DNA from: a virus
Length of the DNA stretch: 63,521 nt
IMG/VR virus record: IMGVR_UViG_3300027867_000006
Location: 1 to 63,521 of that record
Direction: 5' to 3' (one strand)
Part shown: positions 23,157-31,406 of the stretch, in pieces
Position numbering within the stretch: position 1 is the first letter of the stretch
Layout: each line of letters opens with the position of its first letter
Program-made: the position numbers and the translations under genes
Notes under the pieces: model-generated
Databases searched by the model: none
What the model saw: the letters and a program-made list of their open reading frames with translations, nothing else
Told to the model about the DNA's origin: nothing

Positions 23157-23590
23157 CCGTGAGAAAGAAGATTGTTGACTCTCAGCCAAGTGGTGATACG
23201 ATGAGATTGTCCCGCCACCTCTTACGAGTACGCGAGGCGATCAAAAACCTACCAACCGATGAAGGAGCGAACATGCAAAACGATGACACCCCTGGCACTG
23301 CCGGCAGCGACGCTGGTTCCGATGCATCCAAGACCACGGTGAAGAAGAAGCCGAAGAAGGTCGTGAAGAAAGCGGCCAAGAAGTCCACCGTGAAGAAGGT
23401 CGTGAAGACCGCGACGAACCAGGTCACTCTGGCCGAGGTTGCCAAGGAGCTCAAGATGGAACCGCGCACGGCGCGCCGGATCCTCCGGAACTCCAAGGTG
23501 AAGAACCCCGGTCGCTGGGCGTGGGACAAGGGCAGCTCCGGTCTCGCGGCCGCGAAGAAAGCCCTGAAGGAATCTCAGGCCGACAAGTAA
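23153..23590 (+). CDS. Histone H1-like Lys-rich protein with paralogous C-terminal domain
   Basis: 145 residues from ATG 23153 (ATGA overlap), or 105 from ATG 23273, which has GAAGGAG seven bases upstream and may be the main start. The middle is a Lys/Ala/Val tract (KKKPKKVVKKAAKKSTVKKV). The end (LAEVAKELKMEPRTARRILR, then NPGRWAW) matches the C-terminus of the protein at 20048-20695. Probably a DNA-binding, nucleoid-like protein. Confidence 0.7.
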   Translation: MTVRKKIVDSQPSGDTMRLSRHLLRVREAIKNLPTDEGANMQNDDTPGTAGSDAGSDASKTTVKKKPKKVVKKAAKKSTVKKVVKTATNQVTLAEVAKELKMEPRTARRILRNSKVKNPGRWAWDKGSSGLAAAKKALKESQADK

Positions 23591-23673
23591 TCGAATAGCC
23601 GCGAGCGCTGCGGCCCGCTCTTGGCGGGGTCATCCTTCTCCGATCCCGCCACGAGCTATCCTTGAACCCTGCT

Positions 23674-23715
23674 GTCCCCCTCCGGGTACGTTTTAAGCGC
23701 AAGGGGGACTTGTTT
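23674..23715 (+). terminator. Probable rho-independent terminator
   Basis: An 8-bp stem GTCCCCCT (23674-23681) pairs with AGGGGGAC (23702-23709) around a 20-base loop, followed by TTGTTTT. It sits after the histone-like gene. The large loop lowers confidence. It overlaps the upstream open part of the next reading frame. Confidence 0.45.
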
Positions 23716-23777
23716 TAAAACTCCACTACTTCCAGCAGGCGGCGCGAGACCCCGACGATGAGGCTCTTGCGTTCGCC

Positions 23778-24011
23778 GTGCAGTGGGGACTGGTGCCCCA
23801 AGGATGTCTCCTTGGTGGTCGCGTTCTGTCTCCGATCCTATCCCTCAAGAAAGATCCCTGCAAGACCTGTCCAGGTCCACGTGTCCGTTGCGGCGGCAGG
23901 TCCCCGTCCACGCTCGAAGAGCGCATCCAGGATTTGAACGAAGGGCGCATACGATCGATCCTGCTCGGCACGGACGAGTCCGTGATCGATCAGTTACTCA
24001 AACGTCACTAG
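23778..24011 (+). CDS. Hypothetical protein (77 aa), start uncertain
   Basis: From GTG 23778: MQWGLVPQGC, then DPCKTCPGP and a C-terminal helix (TLEERIQDLNEGRIRSILLG). The frame stays open back to 23697 and reads like protein (LHYFQQAARDPDDEALAFA) but has no ATG, GTG or TTG. Either the start is non-canonical, a base is missing upstream, or this is a damaged gene. Confidence 0.5.
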   Translation: MQWGLVPQGCLLGGRVLSPILSLKKDPCKTCPGPRVRCGGRSPSTLEERIQDLNEGRIRSILLGTDESVIDQLLKRH

Positions 24012-24020
24012 GAGCCTATC

Positions 24021-24239
24021 ATGGCCAAGGTGCTCATTGTTGTCGAAGACGGGCCGATCGTCAACGGCGTTCAGAAAGTCGAAGTCTCTGTCGTGTTCGA
24101 CCCGCCGGTGAAGGACCCAAACGACTCGCGCACCTGGACTGGTGCTCAGCGAATCGGCAACGCAGCGATCGAGATAGCTCTCAAGAGAAAGGGCGTCCGA
24201 CGTAAGTCAGATGCCCCATTGCCGAAGCACACTTCTTAG
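24021..24239 (+). CDS. Hypothetical protein (72 aa), last gene of rightward block
   Basis: Starts MAKVLIVVEDGPIVNGVQK with AGGAG nine bases upstream. A beta-rich start and a basic end (ALKRKGVRRKS). Its stop TAG overlaps the stop of the convergent lipase gene (24236-24239). Function unknown. Confidence 0.7.
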   Translation: MAKVLIVVEDGPIVNGVQKVEVSVVFDPPVKDPNDSRTWTGAQRIGNAAIEIALKRKGVRRKSDAPLPKHTS

Positions 24240-24859
24240 CTTGTGACCAGAGCGGCCCCTGCAAGGTAAAGCTTGACATGATGATCGCGCACTGGTGAGA
24301 AGTCCCCCGGCGCCGCGGCTTGATCCATCCCTCCTGGCGCTTCGGTGTGTTCCCAAAGTGGTAAGATTCCAGGCACGCATGGAATCGGATCGTTCCGGTT
24401 TCGCCATGAAACGTGCCGCATGCCAGACTTCTCGATCACGCGACGCAGATTGGCGAAGCCCGGACGAGGCGATCCGAAGACATGGACCTCTTCGACGGGT
24501 ATGCCCATCACCACGAACATCCCTGCTTGGACTCTCGCCTCAGCACCACCCAGCGAGTGGCCAGTGAAGCAGTTGCGCTTGCCGGCTACTTGGCTGATCG
24601 ACTTGTAGACATCATCCTCGCCGTGCAGAAACCCGGCGTGAATGAAGCCGAGCATCGGATGCCAGACCGGAAACACCTCGGCGTCACGGATGAAGTCCTC
24701 CGGTGCCTTTGTTCCTTCGAAGGCGAACAAGTCCACGTCTTCGATCTTTCGATGGCAGACGTGGACTCCATCAATGCGCCACTCATGATCCCACTTGGCA
24801 GCAGGATCATAAGCATCCGAGCTCGCTTGTGCGTACTGCGAGCAGGTCGGGTTCATCAC
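24236..24859 (-). CDS. Class 3 lipase (alpha/beta hydrolase), lysis region
   Basis: 207 residues from GTG 24859 (GTGA overlap; ATG 24856 follows directly). The Lipase_3 nucleophile elbow is FTGHSLGGAEA (98-108, Ser102). FGSPRPG (128-134), RND (155-157, likely Asp157) and RDHHVKLYL (191-199, His193 or 194) complete the triad region. No signal peptide. It could degrade host phospholipid at lysis or modify lipid during infection. It is the last gene of the late operon, behind a lipoprotein and a papain-like protein. Confidence 0.88.
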   Translation of the reverse strand: MMNPTCSQYAQASSDAYDPAAKWDHEWRIDGVHVCHRKIEDVDLFAFEGTKAPEDFIRDAEVFPVWHPMLGFIHAGFLHGEDDVYKSISQVAGKRNCFTGHSLGGAEARVQAGMFVVMGIPVEEVHVFGSPRPGFANLRRVIEKSGMRHVSWRNRNDPIPCVPGILPLWEHTEAPGGMDQAAAPGDFSPVRDHHVKLYLAGAALVTS

Positions 24860-25416
24860 TTGCCGATGCTTGGTGCGGCCACCGGCAATGAAGCCGCAGG
24901 ACCACTCAGCAGCCCGAGCGGATCCACGATTCCGACCTGGATGTCCATTTGCAGCGCGCCGCAGGCCATGTTAATCTCCTGTCGGAAGTGATTGAACTGC
25001 GCCGGGCTGATGAAAAAGGCCAGCGAATTGATTGCGGCTTTTTCGTCACGCAGTCTCTGAAAATCCGAAAAGGCGCAAGGCGCGGACGCCACGCAGCTCG
25101 GCACGCCGCCGGGAGGCGCTGGTGGATTCTTGGCCGCCATGAACGCCTGGATCTCCTGCGCCACAGGAATCAGCCCTGTCCAGCACTGATTGGCAACCGG
25201 GTCATTGTGCGCGACCGCGTCTGCTGAGGCGCTTTGCAGGTCAGGAATCGCCGCTGTTGCGAGCTTGGTGATGATGTCTGGCGGCGGTGTGGCGGTTGCG
25301 GGACCGCCGACACTGACGGAAGCCTTGGCGATTTCATTGTTCAAGCCAACAGACCCCGAGGTCACGCACCCGGCGAGTGCTGCGACTGCAACTGCTACGG
25401 CGATAAAGCGTTTCAT
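24856..25416 (-). CDS. Putative lipoprotein (186 aa)
   Basis: Starts MKRFIAVAVAVAALAGCVTS: a Sec signal with lipobox LAGC (Cys17) for lipid attachment. AAGGAG precedes the ATG. The mature part is Ala/Pro-rich with four Cys (NQCWTG, PSCVASAPCAF, NMACGAL). In this position it could be an outer-membrane lysis factor analogous to an o-spanin, but it is longer than known ones, so that is a guess. Confidence 0.72.
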   Translation of the reverse strand: MKRFIAVAVAVAALAGCVTSGSVGLNNEIAKASVSVGGPATATPPPDIITKLATAAIPDLQSASADAVAHNDPVANQCWTGLIPVAQEIQAFMAAKNPPAPPGGVPSCVASAPCAFSDFQRLRDEKAAINSLAFFISPAQFNHFRQEINMACGALQMDIQVGIVDPLGLLSGPAASLPVAAPSIGK

Positions 25417-25445
25417 AATCGCTCCTTCAGTTGACAACGATTGGA

Positions 25446-26207
25446 CTACGAAAGGTACTGGAGGTCCGAGACCAGTTGTTCGAGGTCGAACCCCGGAGGG
25501 GCGGTGCCCGTCGACTTGATCCAATCGAAAAACACCTCAGCATGAGCCTCGTCGGCGAACTGCTTGAAGAACGCCGGCGTCATTGCTTGGAGTTTCCCCC
25601 AAGTCACGACGTAGAAGTACTGCCCATCATACTTGACGATCGGCACGTCATGGCCGCCTTCAATGTCCTGTGAGGCAGGGGGGTTCAGGTCCCACGGCTC
25701 GTTCCGATCGAACTGGTCCATTGCGAAAGTGGGCATATTCAACCCGATGCGGCAGTGGCCCATCAACTGCACAGCCCACTTTACATGATCGAGATTCGCG
25801 GGATCGATCATTCCATCAGCGTCAGATTTGTGTCCGAGGAAGCCGGTGGCCTTGAGGTAGTCGCACATGGCGCTCTCGTCGCAGCCGTTGTCGGTGTTGT
25901 CCGGGTTGGCCGGATTGTAGCCGCCGACCGCTTCGTAGAGCGCGATGACGTCAGCATCCGTCGGCACCACAATCGTAGATGCATTCGCTGTGCGCAGCAT
26001 CAGGGTGTGTCCAGTATCAGCGCAAACGCAATCCCCCAGAGTGTCGTTTCCCATCATGCCCCAGTCCTTGCCACTTTTGACGACTGCAGCAACGTAGTCG
26101 TCCGATGCGGTGGGCGGAGAACCGAGATCATTCAGATGCTGCGCCAGAATCAATGCACCTCGCATTGAATGTAGTGTATGACGTGCTGGATGTTTGCCAA
26201 GCTTCAT
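25446..26207 (-). CDS. Papain-like cysteine peptidase-fold protein (253 aa)
   Basis: ATG 26207 overlaps the upstream stop by four bases. WGMMGNDTLGDCVCAD (49-64) gives a likely nucleophile Cys60. GGHDVPIVKYDG (184-195) supplies His186, and VVTWGK (200-205) matches the papain-fold end. Proteins of this pattern occur in bacteria and phages as unknowns. In the lysis region it may cleave peptidoglycan peptides, acting as an endolysin. Activity is inferred from fold-like motifs only. Confidence 0.7.
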   Translation of the reverse strand: MKLGKHPARHTLHSMRGALILAQHLNDLGSPPTASDDYVAAVVKSGKDWGMMGNDTLGDCVCADTGHTLMLRTANASTIVVPTDADVIALYEAVGGYNPANPDNTDNGCDESAMCDYLKATGFLGHKSDADGMIDPANLDHVKWAVQLMGHCRIGLNMPTFAMDQFDRNEPWDLNPPASQDIEGGHDVPIVKYDGQYFYVVTWGKLQAMTPAFFKQFADEAHAEVFFDWIKSTGTAPPGFDLEQLVSDLQYLS

Positions 26208-26710
26208 GGTTTTACTCCGGGGTTGGTGGTGGCGACATCGCCATTGCCCTTGGTGCCCTTGTTCGCCATGCTGTCGAAGATGTAGCCGGATTTCAGCGCT
26301 GTGGCGATCACCATCGACCAGCCGACAAATTCTCCGGAGGCAGAGGTAAATAACCCAAGGCCCACTTCGCCAAACAGTTCCGCCGCGATGCTGCAAGCCG
26401 CGAGCATGGTTGCCCGGGGATGCTGACGGAACATATAGTCGAACAGGGAGCCAGCGATCTCGCCAGTCAGCCAGCGTTTTGTGTAGTTGCCGATCATCCC
26501 GATCACGCCGAAGAAAAGCAAAGCGCCGTAAATTTCAGTTTCTCGACCCGTGAGGAAAGCGATCAGGTATTGGAAGAGCGACTGATTCTGGGCGCTGGCG
26601 TTGGCGAGCGCGTCTTGCACCGGGGGGCCAATGGCGAGCGCCAGTACCGGAGAAAAGAACAGCCAGAAAACCAGCCAAGCGGTAAGGATCAGGGACTGTC
26701 GTTTGCTCAT
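26204..26710 (-). CDS. Multi-pass membrane protein, candidate holin (168 aa)
   Basis: Starts MSKRQSLILTAWLVFWLFF, with hydrophobic segments at about 7-28, 57-75, 92-112 and 120-140. The polar C-terminus is short. Location between a DUF5675 gene and the papain-like gene fits a holin or holin-associated role. Not a member of a holin family I recognise. Confidence 0.65.
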   Translation of the reverse strand: MSKRQSLILTAWLVFWLFFSPVLALAIGPPVQDALANASAQNQSLFQYLIAFLTGRETEIYGALLFFGVIGMIGNYTKRWLTGEIAGSLFDYMFRQHPRATMLAACSIAAELFGEVGLGLFTSASGEFVGWSMVIATALKSGYIFDSMANKGTKGNGDVATTNPGVKP

Positions 26711-26711
26711 A

Positions 26712-27179
26712 TCAGGCCTCCACGGTCAATATAAAGGAATCGAGCCCGGCTTGCAGGTCCATAAACTTAGCGAAAGTCTTTCGACTATTGGTGATCATTT
26801 CAGTCGGAGGACTGTTCGGAGAATAGCCGATGACTTCTTGATCGCCCATCAGCGGACAGCCCTTGGAATCCTTGTTGAAATTTCCCCAATGAAACACTAT
26901 ACCGCTGTGGCCCGGTATGCCGGTGATCTCGAACGTCTCGAATTTGGTGCCGTCCTCCAGCTCGTGAGGTCCGCGCCGGCAGATAAAAACCCCTGGCGTC
27001 AGTTTGGGGATGAGTGGGGTGTTGGGGTATGCCCCTGCTGCGGAAGCCACTTCCGGATCGTCCCGGTCGTATGCGTGCTCTAGGATAATAGCAACCTCGT
27101 CTTCGGCGATGTCGTCAGTCAGCAAGCCGCTGAAGATCCCATCGAGTTGGTACTTGTCGCGCTTGAGTCTGAGATTCAT
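26712..27179 (-). CDS. DUF5675 protein, possible cell-wall enzyme (155 aa)
   Basis: Matches the DUF5675 pattern found in phage lysis regions: LRLKRDKYQLDGIFSGLL at the start, then FEITGIPGHSGIVFHWGNFN and DSKGCPLMGD (about 83-112), with the His and Cys placed as in YkuD-like L,D-transpeptidase folds. It may act on peptidoglycan. Function has not been shown for the family as far as I know. Confidence 0.75.
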   Translation of the reverse strand: MNLRLKRDKYQLDGIFSGLLTDDIAEDEVAIILEHAYDRDDPEVASAAGAYPNTPLIPKLTPGVFICRRGPHELEDGTKFETFEITGIPGHSGIVFHWGNFNKDSKGCPLMGDQEVIGYSPNSPPTEMITNSRKTFAKFMDLQAGLDSFILTVEA

Positions 27180-27424
27180 TTGCGCTCCTCTTTTTTGCCG
27201 ATGGCCATCAAGGCCGTTTGCGCCGCAGAAGCGACCGCATTAGCGGCCGCAGCGATCGCGTTGGCCGAGGAAAGGGCATTGGCGTTGACCAGATCCTTCA
27301 AAGTGCTGATCTCTTTCCGGTTTTCCCGCGTCTCGCGAATCATGCTCAGATAATGAGCACCGATAAGCGCCGCGATGATCCCGATCAGCGCCAAAATAAT
27401 TGTGATGTAAGATTCAGCACTCAT
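27176..27424 (-). CDS. Small membrane protein with coiled coil (82 aa), candidate holin/spanin
   Basis: Starts MSAESYITIILALIGIIAAL: one N-terminal transmembrane helix (about 6-25). A charged linker leads to an Ala/Asn-rich helix (NANALSSANAIAAAANAVAS). ATGA overlap with the DUF5675 gene. The single N-terminal helix with a long periplasmic helix resembles an i-spanin or type III holin-like layout. Confidence 0.62.
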   Translation of the reverse strand: MSAESYITIILALIGIIAALIGAHYLSMIRETRENRKEISTLKDLVNANALSSANAIAAAANAVASAAQTALMAIGKKEERK

Positions 27425-27427
27425 AAG

Positions 27428-27703
27428 CTACCCTTTGATGAATTGGGATCTGATCCACATTGTCGCCGCGTAAAGCATCACCCCTCCAATGCCGAGGAGC
27501 ACCGCCCATATCCCCTTCTGGATGAGGCGCACCCGCATATCGCGCCATAGGTCGCGCCATGCCTCCTCGCGCTCTATCTGCGCCTGTATCCATTTGTGGT
27601 GATCGTAGTGCACGGAGTCTGAAACGCTCCGCGCCTGCTGCAACGTCTCGGCCATCCCCTGAATGAGCCTGGCAGCAAGAGCCTCGATCTGTTTTTCGTC
27701 CAT
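27428..27703 (-). CDS. Small protein with C-terminal transmembrane helix (91 aa)
   Basis: Start chosen at ATG 27703 because AAGG lies seven bases before it; ATG 27709 is too close. An amphipathic, charged N-terminal half (AQIEREEAWRDLWRDMRVRL) precedes one transmembrane segment (about 68-84). It resembles XhlA-type hemolysin/holin accessory proteins. First of the lysis cluster after the fibre gene. Confidence 0.62.
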   Translation of the reverse strand: MDEKQIEALAARLIQGMAETLQQARSVSDSVHYDHHKWIQAQIEREEAWRDLWRDMRVRLIQKGIWAVLLGIGGVMLYAATMWIRSQFIKG

Positions 27704-27711
27704 GCTCATCC

Positions 27712-28635
27712 TTAGAGTTTGATCATCACGTTGACAAACGAAGTTGGCTGCATATTGTTGTGTGCTCCGCCGCCACCATTGGCCACAGTCGTTACTCCGG
27801 TGCCGGAGGCATTGATGGTGATCCCGGTGAGTGCCGCATTGGTCGGCAAAGTTCCTTCTGCGACCGCTGCTGCCACTTCTGCGATGCCAGTGACAGCACC
27901 TCCGTCGCTGAAAACCGAAACTTGATGCAAGTGGCCGGGATCATTTACGCCGTGATTGTGGCCCGGATCGTTGATGCCGTGGTTATGTGTCGGCATCTCG
28001 GCGTTAGTCAGTAAGTGGGTCTCTTCACCAACGATCGACCCGAGAGCGCGTACAGTTAGCCCCACACCAGCTCCAGCGATCGCCAGAGCTCGACCGAGCA
28101 TCAACGTCAGATTGATAGTCTTGTTCGCGGCGAAGTCCGCCGCCGCGTTCGCGCCACGTCCTCCAGGCAGAACCGGGCACAGTGCATTCGAGAACGTGTT
28201 GTACAGCAGCGTGAACAGCGGCTGCGTGTCGGCGTTAGCTCGAGCTGTCGCGCCGCTAACGGCGTTGCCGATTGTTCCATCGTTACACAGGACCCAACCG
28301 GCATCTGCCGCGGTCTTCAGCGTTAGTTTTAAGTCCCCCGTCGAAGCCGGTGCAGCGATGGTCTGAATCGTCGAAATGAGTTCGGCGATCAGGTTCGGCA
28401 GATTGCCATCATCCAGTACGTTGATGTTTAACGTCTGAGCGATGACGTTAGCCCAAGCGGCAGTCATCATGCTGGATTGACGCACGACCTTGTTCACCTG
28501 AGCAGATTGCGCCACGCCTGCGATGAAGCCGTTCCCGAGCTCAGCTGGATTCGCTAAGTCAAGAATAAACTGAGCTTGCGTCTCGACGTTCGCGCCGCCG
28601 CCATTTGCGATTGGTTGGTAGTCTACGGTGAGCAT
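27712..28635 (-). CDS. Tail fibre protein with collar-like and His-rich metal-binding region
   Basis: 307 residues. GDLKLTLKTAADAGWVLCND (about 122-141) is a phage tail-collar motif. HNHGINDPGHNHGVNDPGH (about 219-237) is a HxH repeat as used for metal-coordinated fibre tips. The end (NNMQPTSFVNVMIKL) is a typical collar-domain C-terminus. SD AGAGGAA precedes the ATG. It likely contacts the host receptor, just downstream of the baseplate genes. Confidence 0.85.
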   Translation of the reverse strand: MLTVDYQPIANGGGANVETQAQFILDLANPAELGNGFIAGVAQSAQVNKVVRQSSMMTAAWANVIAQTLNINVLDDGNLPNLIAELISTIQTIAAPASTGDLKLTLKTAADAGWVLCNDGTIGNAVSGATARANADTQPLFTLLYNTFSNALCPVLPGGRGANAAADFAANKTINLTLMLGRALAIAGAGVGLTVRALGSIVGEETHLLTNAEMPTHNHGINDPGHNHGVNDPGHLHQVSVFSDGGAVTGIAEVAAAVAEGTLPTNAALTGITINASGTGVTTVANGGGGAHNNMQPTSFVNVMIKL

Positions 28636-28647
28636 TTTCGATTCCTC

Positions 28648-29205
28648 TTAAACGAGTTGAACTCCCGCTGGATGAAGCGGGATATATCCTTGTTGCACGA
28701 GCGATAGAAACAACGCGCTAGGAGCGTCGCCAGCCACAATCAAGGAGTACGTCATATTGAAATTATCTTTCATCTGAACCGATCCATTAGGAAAAATTTT
28801 AGCTAGCCCTTCATTCGCCATACCTAATGAACCATCCCAGGTGTTAGCTAGGATTTTAGCACGAATCATGATCCGGTAGGTACCATCATCCATCGTGACG
28901 ATACCCTCGGGGGGGTTTTGTGAATCAAACCAAATTCCCTGATCGAATCCCAGCCCCACCGTGTCGAACGAAAAGTACTTCCCTGGAATCGGGACGAGGA
29001 GAGATCGAGAGATTCCAACCCATTGACCCACGAAGTCAAGTTGTTGTCCTGAAGCTTGATCCAGATCAAAAAGCGACGGGAGAGACAATGCCAAGTTGAC
29101 CCCGTCAACGATGGGCGACAGCGCAGCCGTCAATACCGCCAAGAAGTTTGGCTGATTGGCGTGTTCTGGCGGAATCAGTGCCAGATAATCAGAAACGGCT
29201 TTCAT
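28648..29205 (-). CDS. Baseplate wedge protein, DUF2612 (Mu gp48-like)
   Basis: 185 residues. LFDLDQASGQQLDFVGQWVG (about 45-64) and YRIMIRAKILANTWDGS (about 109-125) are hallmarks of DUF2612 / Mu gp48-type proteins. It should link gpJ-type wedge proteins to the fibre. ATGA overlap with the J gene. Confidence 0.87.
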   Translation of the reverse strand: MKAVSDYLALIPPEHANQPNFLAVLTAALSPIVDGVNLALSLPSLFDLDQASGQQLDFVGQWVGISRSLLVPIPGKYFSFDTVGLGFDQGIWFDSQNPPEGIVTMDDGTYRIMIRAKILANTWDGSLGMANEGLAKIFPNGSVQMKDNFNMTYSLIVAGDAPSALFLSLVQQGYIPLHPAGVQLV

Positions 29206-30368
29206 GTGATATCGATGGTGATGTCACTCGCTTGGCATTTTCCAACTTGATTGAAAGCCACCGGAACGTCTACCGTTCCTCCATTGATTGTCAAAGCCGT
29301 GATCTCATAGGTGGCGTTGTCTACTCCACCATTGAGATACGCCGGCGGGATCAATCTCAGGTACTCGATCGACTTCCCAATCGGAAGCGAATTGATGTAA
29401 GCCGCAATAGAATTCTGGATCTCTACTCCCACGTTGCTGTTATATCCAGCCTTCTGATTCCCCGTGACCACGATCGCCTTCTCGACATAGCCCAAGATGA
29501 AGAAGTTGATGGTATAAGCGATCCCAGTAATGGGATCGATGTAATTTTCCGAGGTGGTTCCATACGTCGCGGCACCTGGGGTCTTCTTCTGACCGATCGT
29601 CTGGGCGATCTCCATGACGTCTCCGCCCTCGACCACTACATAAATCGAGTGAGCTGGAGCCCCGTTTCCATCCGCTGCGTTAGTGTCGTTCTCGTAGCAC
29701 TGAACCCGAGTGACGCCTGGGAGCTGAGCAAGTTGAGCAGCGACTCCGGCTAGGGGAGACTGCGACGGGAGCGACGCCGCTGTAGCCTGCCTTCGCCGGA
29801 GCGCCGCATCCGTTTCGACGGGTGACCCCGGCACCGCGTCTGAAGTCGATAGGAAGGATTGCCACCCGAGCGTGGGAGAATTGATCTTGTTGATCGTCCC
29901 CGCGGGTGCTGCGATCGCACCAGGCTGCTGAGCCGTGACGGTAACTGCAATCACCCCCGACATAGGAATCGCAATCGGCCCAGGCAGATTCCACAGGTTT
30001 CCATTGTCATCTTCAACTACGCCGAAGGGGATCTGAGTCCCCGAAACTCCAACGATGTTACCCACCGCACTCGAAAACGAAGCTGTTTGGCGGGTGATGC
30101 CATTGATCTTCACTACGGAAGACAACCCCGCTCCTTGCGCGAACCCCGGCGAGTAGGCTTGATAACTCGCGATGAGAGCATCATTCATGTCGTGAACGAC
30201 ATCCGACAAGATAGCAATCCACGCTCCATCCTGGGAGTCGGGCGCGATATACGCATCAGCCCCATAGATGGATTGAAACTGCTGCTGGAACCACGCCAAA
30301 ATCGTGACGAAGCTCGGGGCAGTAATCCCCGTGGGAGAAATCTGCGCTACGATAGGAGTAAGCGACAT
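29202..30368 (-). CDS. Baseplate J-like wedge protein
   Basis: 388 residues. FQQQFQSIYGADAYIAPDSQ (about 29-48), DAALRRRQATA (about 191-201), VTRVQCYEN and VVVEGGD are baseplate J/gp47 family features. It forms part of the baseplate wedge that changes shape on contact and triggers sheath contraction. It lies between a small secreted-like protein and DUF2612. Confidence 0.92.
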   Translation of the reverse strand: MSLTPIVAQISPTGITAPSFVTILAWFQQQFQSIYGADAYIAPDSQDGAWIAILSDVVHDMNDALIASYQAYSPGFAQGAGLSSVVKINGITRQTASFSSAVGNIVGVSGTQIPFGVVEDDNGNLWNLPGPIAIPMSGVIAVTVTAQQPGAIAAPAGTINKINSPTLGWQSFLSTSDAVPGSPVETDAALRRRQATAASLPSQSPLAGVAAQLAQLPGVTRVQCYENDTNAADGNGAPAHSIYVVVEGGDVMEIAQTIGQKKTPGAATYGTTSENYIDPITGIAYTINFFILGYVEKAIVVTGNQKAGYNSNVGVEIQNSIAAYINSLPIGKSIEYLRLIPPAYLNGGVDNATYEITALTINGGTVDVPVAFNQVGKCQASDITIDIT

Positions 30369-30369
30369 G

Positions 30370-30996
30370 TCAGACCCCTCCCCGTTCGCATTGAAACACG
30401 TAGATGTCCGAGTTCGAAGGCGCGGTGCCGTTAGTAGTAATGGTCAGCGTGCTCAGCGTGGGTGATGCGACCATCGGAAGTTTGCCGATGACCATTCCAG
30501 CCTTCGCCATCTGTGCAAGACAGGCAGGCATCGCCGACCAAGCTTGATTGAAAGTGATAACGAACCCAGAAGTGGGAGTACCAGTAGCTCCCATCGTAAG
30601 CGTCATCACTGAGTCGGTTCCCACAATCGTTGGAGTTGCTCCACAACCTGAGGTGCAAGTCGGCGCAGTTGGTTGCGAAGTTCCAATGTGAAGCGCCCCT
30701 GTTGGAGTAGACTTCAGTAGGACCTCATTCAATGCCGCTTGGAACGCCAAAGAAGCCACCGTATTGGCCGTGGCTGTGCTGAATACTCCCGTCGTGGCAT
30801 TCAGAATCGTGAAGGTCCCTGCCGCGGGGATGGTTCCGCCAATGGGGGTGCCGTTAATCGATCCACTTGTGATGGCGGGTGAGGCCAAAGCCGCATTAAG
30901 TGCCGCGGCGTTTAGCACCTGTCCTGGAACGAACTGAGCCGACGCTGGCAGACAAGCTAGCGCCATGATGAGGAAAATGATAAGGGGTCTTCTCAT
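30370..30996 (-). CDS. Signal-peptide-bearing fibre-like protein (208 aa)
   Basis: Starts MRRPLIIFLIMALACLPASA, a clear Sec signal with cleavage after ASA-Q. The mature part opens FVPGQVLNAAALNAALA, a phage fibre-like leader, then Gly/Thr-rich repeats (NGTPIGGTIPAAGTFT). Two Cys pairs lie in the C-terminal half. It sits inside the baseplate operon, so a virion role with unexpected export potential is likely. Confidence 0.75.
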   Translation of the reverse strand: MRRPLIIFLIMALACLPASAQFVPGQVLNAAALNAALASPAITSGSINGTPIGGTIPAAGTFTILNATTGVFSTATANTVASLAFQAALNEVLLKSTPTGALHIGTSQPTAPTCTSGCGATPTIVGTDSVMTLTMGATGTPTSGFVITFNQAWSAMPACLAQMAKAGMVIGKLPMVASPTLSTLTITTNGTAPSNSDIYVFQCERGGV

Positions 30997-31406
30997 GTGA
31001 GTACTCCAACGTCCAATTGAGATTGATTGAGAATGAACCCCGTCGGGGTATTCTCCTGACCAGATCCACTAATCGATGCGACACCGAAATCCGTTTGGAC
31101 CAAGCAGTTGATCGTCAACTTCCGTTTCGAGTCCAGGTTGCTCGAGTAAGAGAGAATCGATTGGACATTTGGTGTCCCTAAGATCCGCGCCTGAATCGCT
31201 GCATCGTAAAGGCCTTGAGTACCTGTACCGAGTACCTGTGTAGCCCAAGGAGTCCCTTCAGTGACATCGAGGAACCATTCACCCTGAGACAATAGCAGTC
31301 GAGTAGCAATCGCTTGAGCTACAGCCTGGGGAGAATCCACTAGGAATTCTCCCATGCCGGAACCAAAGACGTAGTCACCCGTTGGTGAGAGTGTGCGGTA
31401 TCTCAT
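30993..31406 (-). CDS. Baseplate wedge protein, gp25-like
   Basis: 137 residues. LLLSQGEWFLDVTEGTPWA (about 38-56) is the core T4 gp25/lysozyme-like wedge motif. ILGTPNVQSILSY and the beta-rich end fit the family. It nucleates the baseplate wedge. ATGA overlaps with both neighbours. Confidence 0.88.
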   Translation of the reverse strand: MRYRTLSPTGDYVFGSGMGEFLVDSPQAVAQAIATRLLLSQGEWFLDVTEGTPWATQVLGTGTQGLYDAAIQARILGTPNVQSILSYSSNLDSKRKLTINCLVQTDFGVASISGSGQENTPTGFILNQSQLDVGVLT

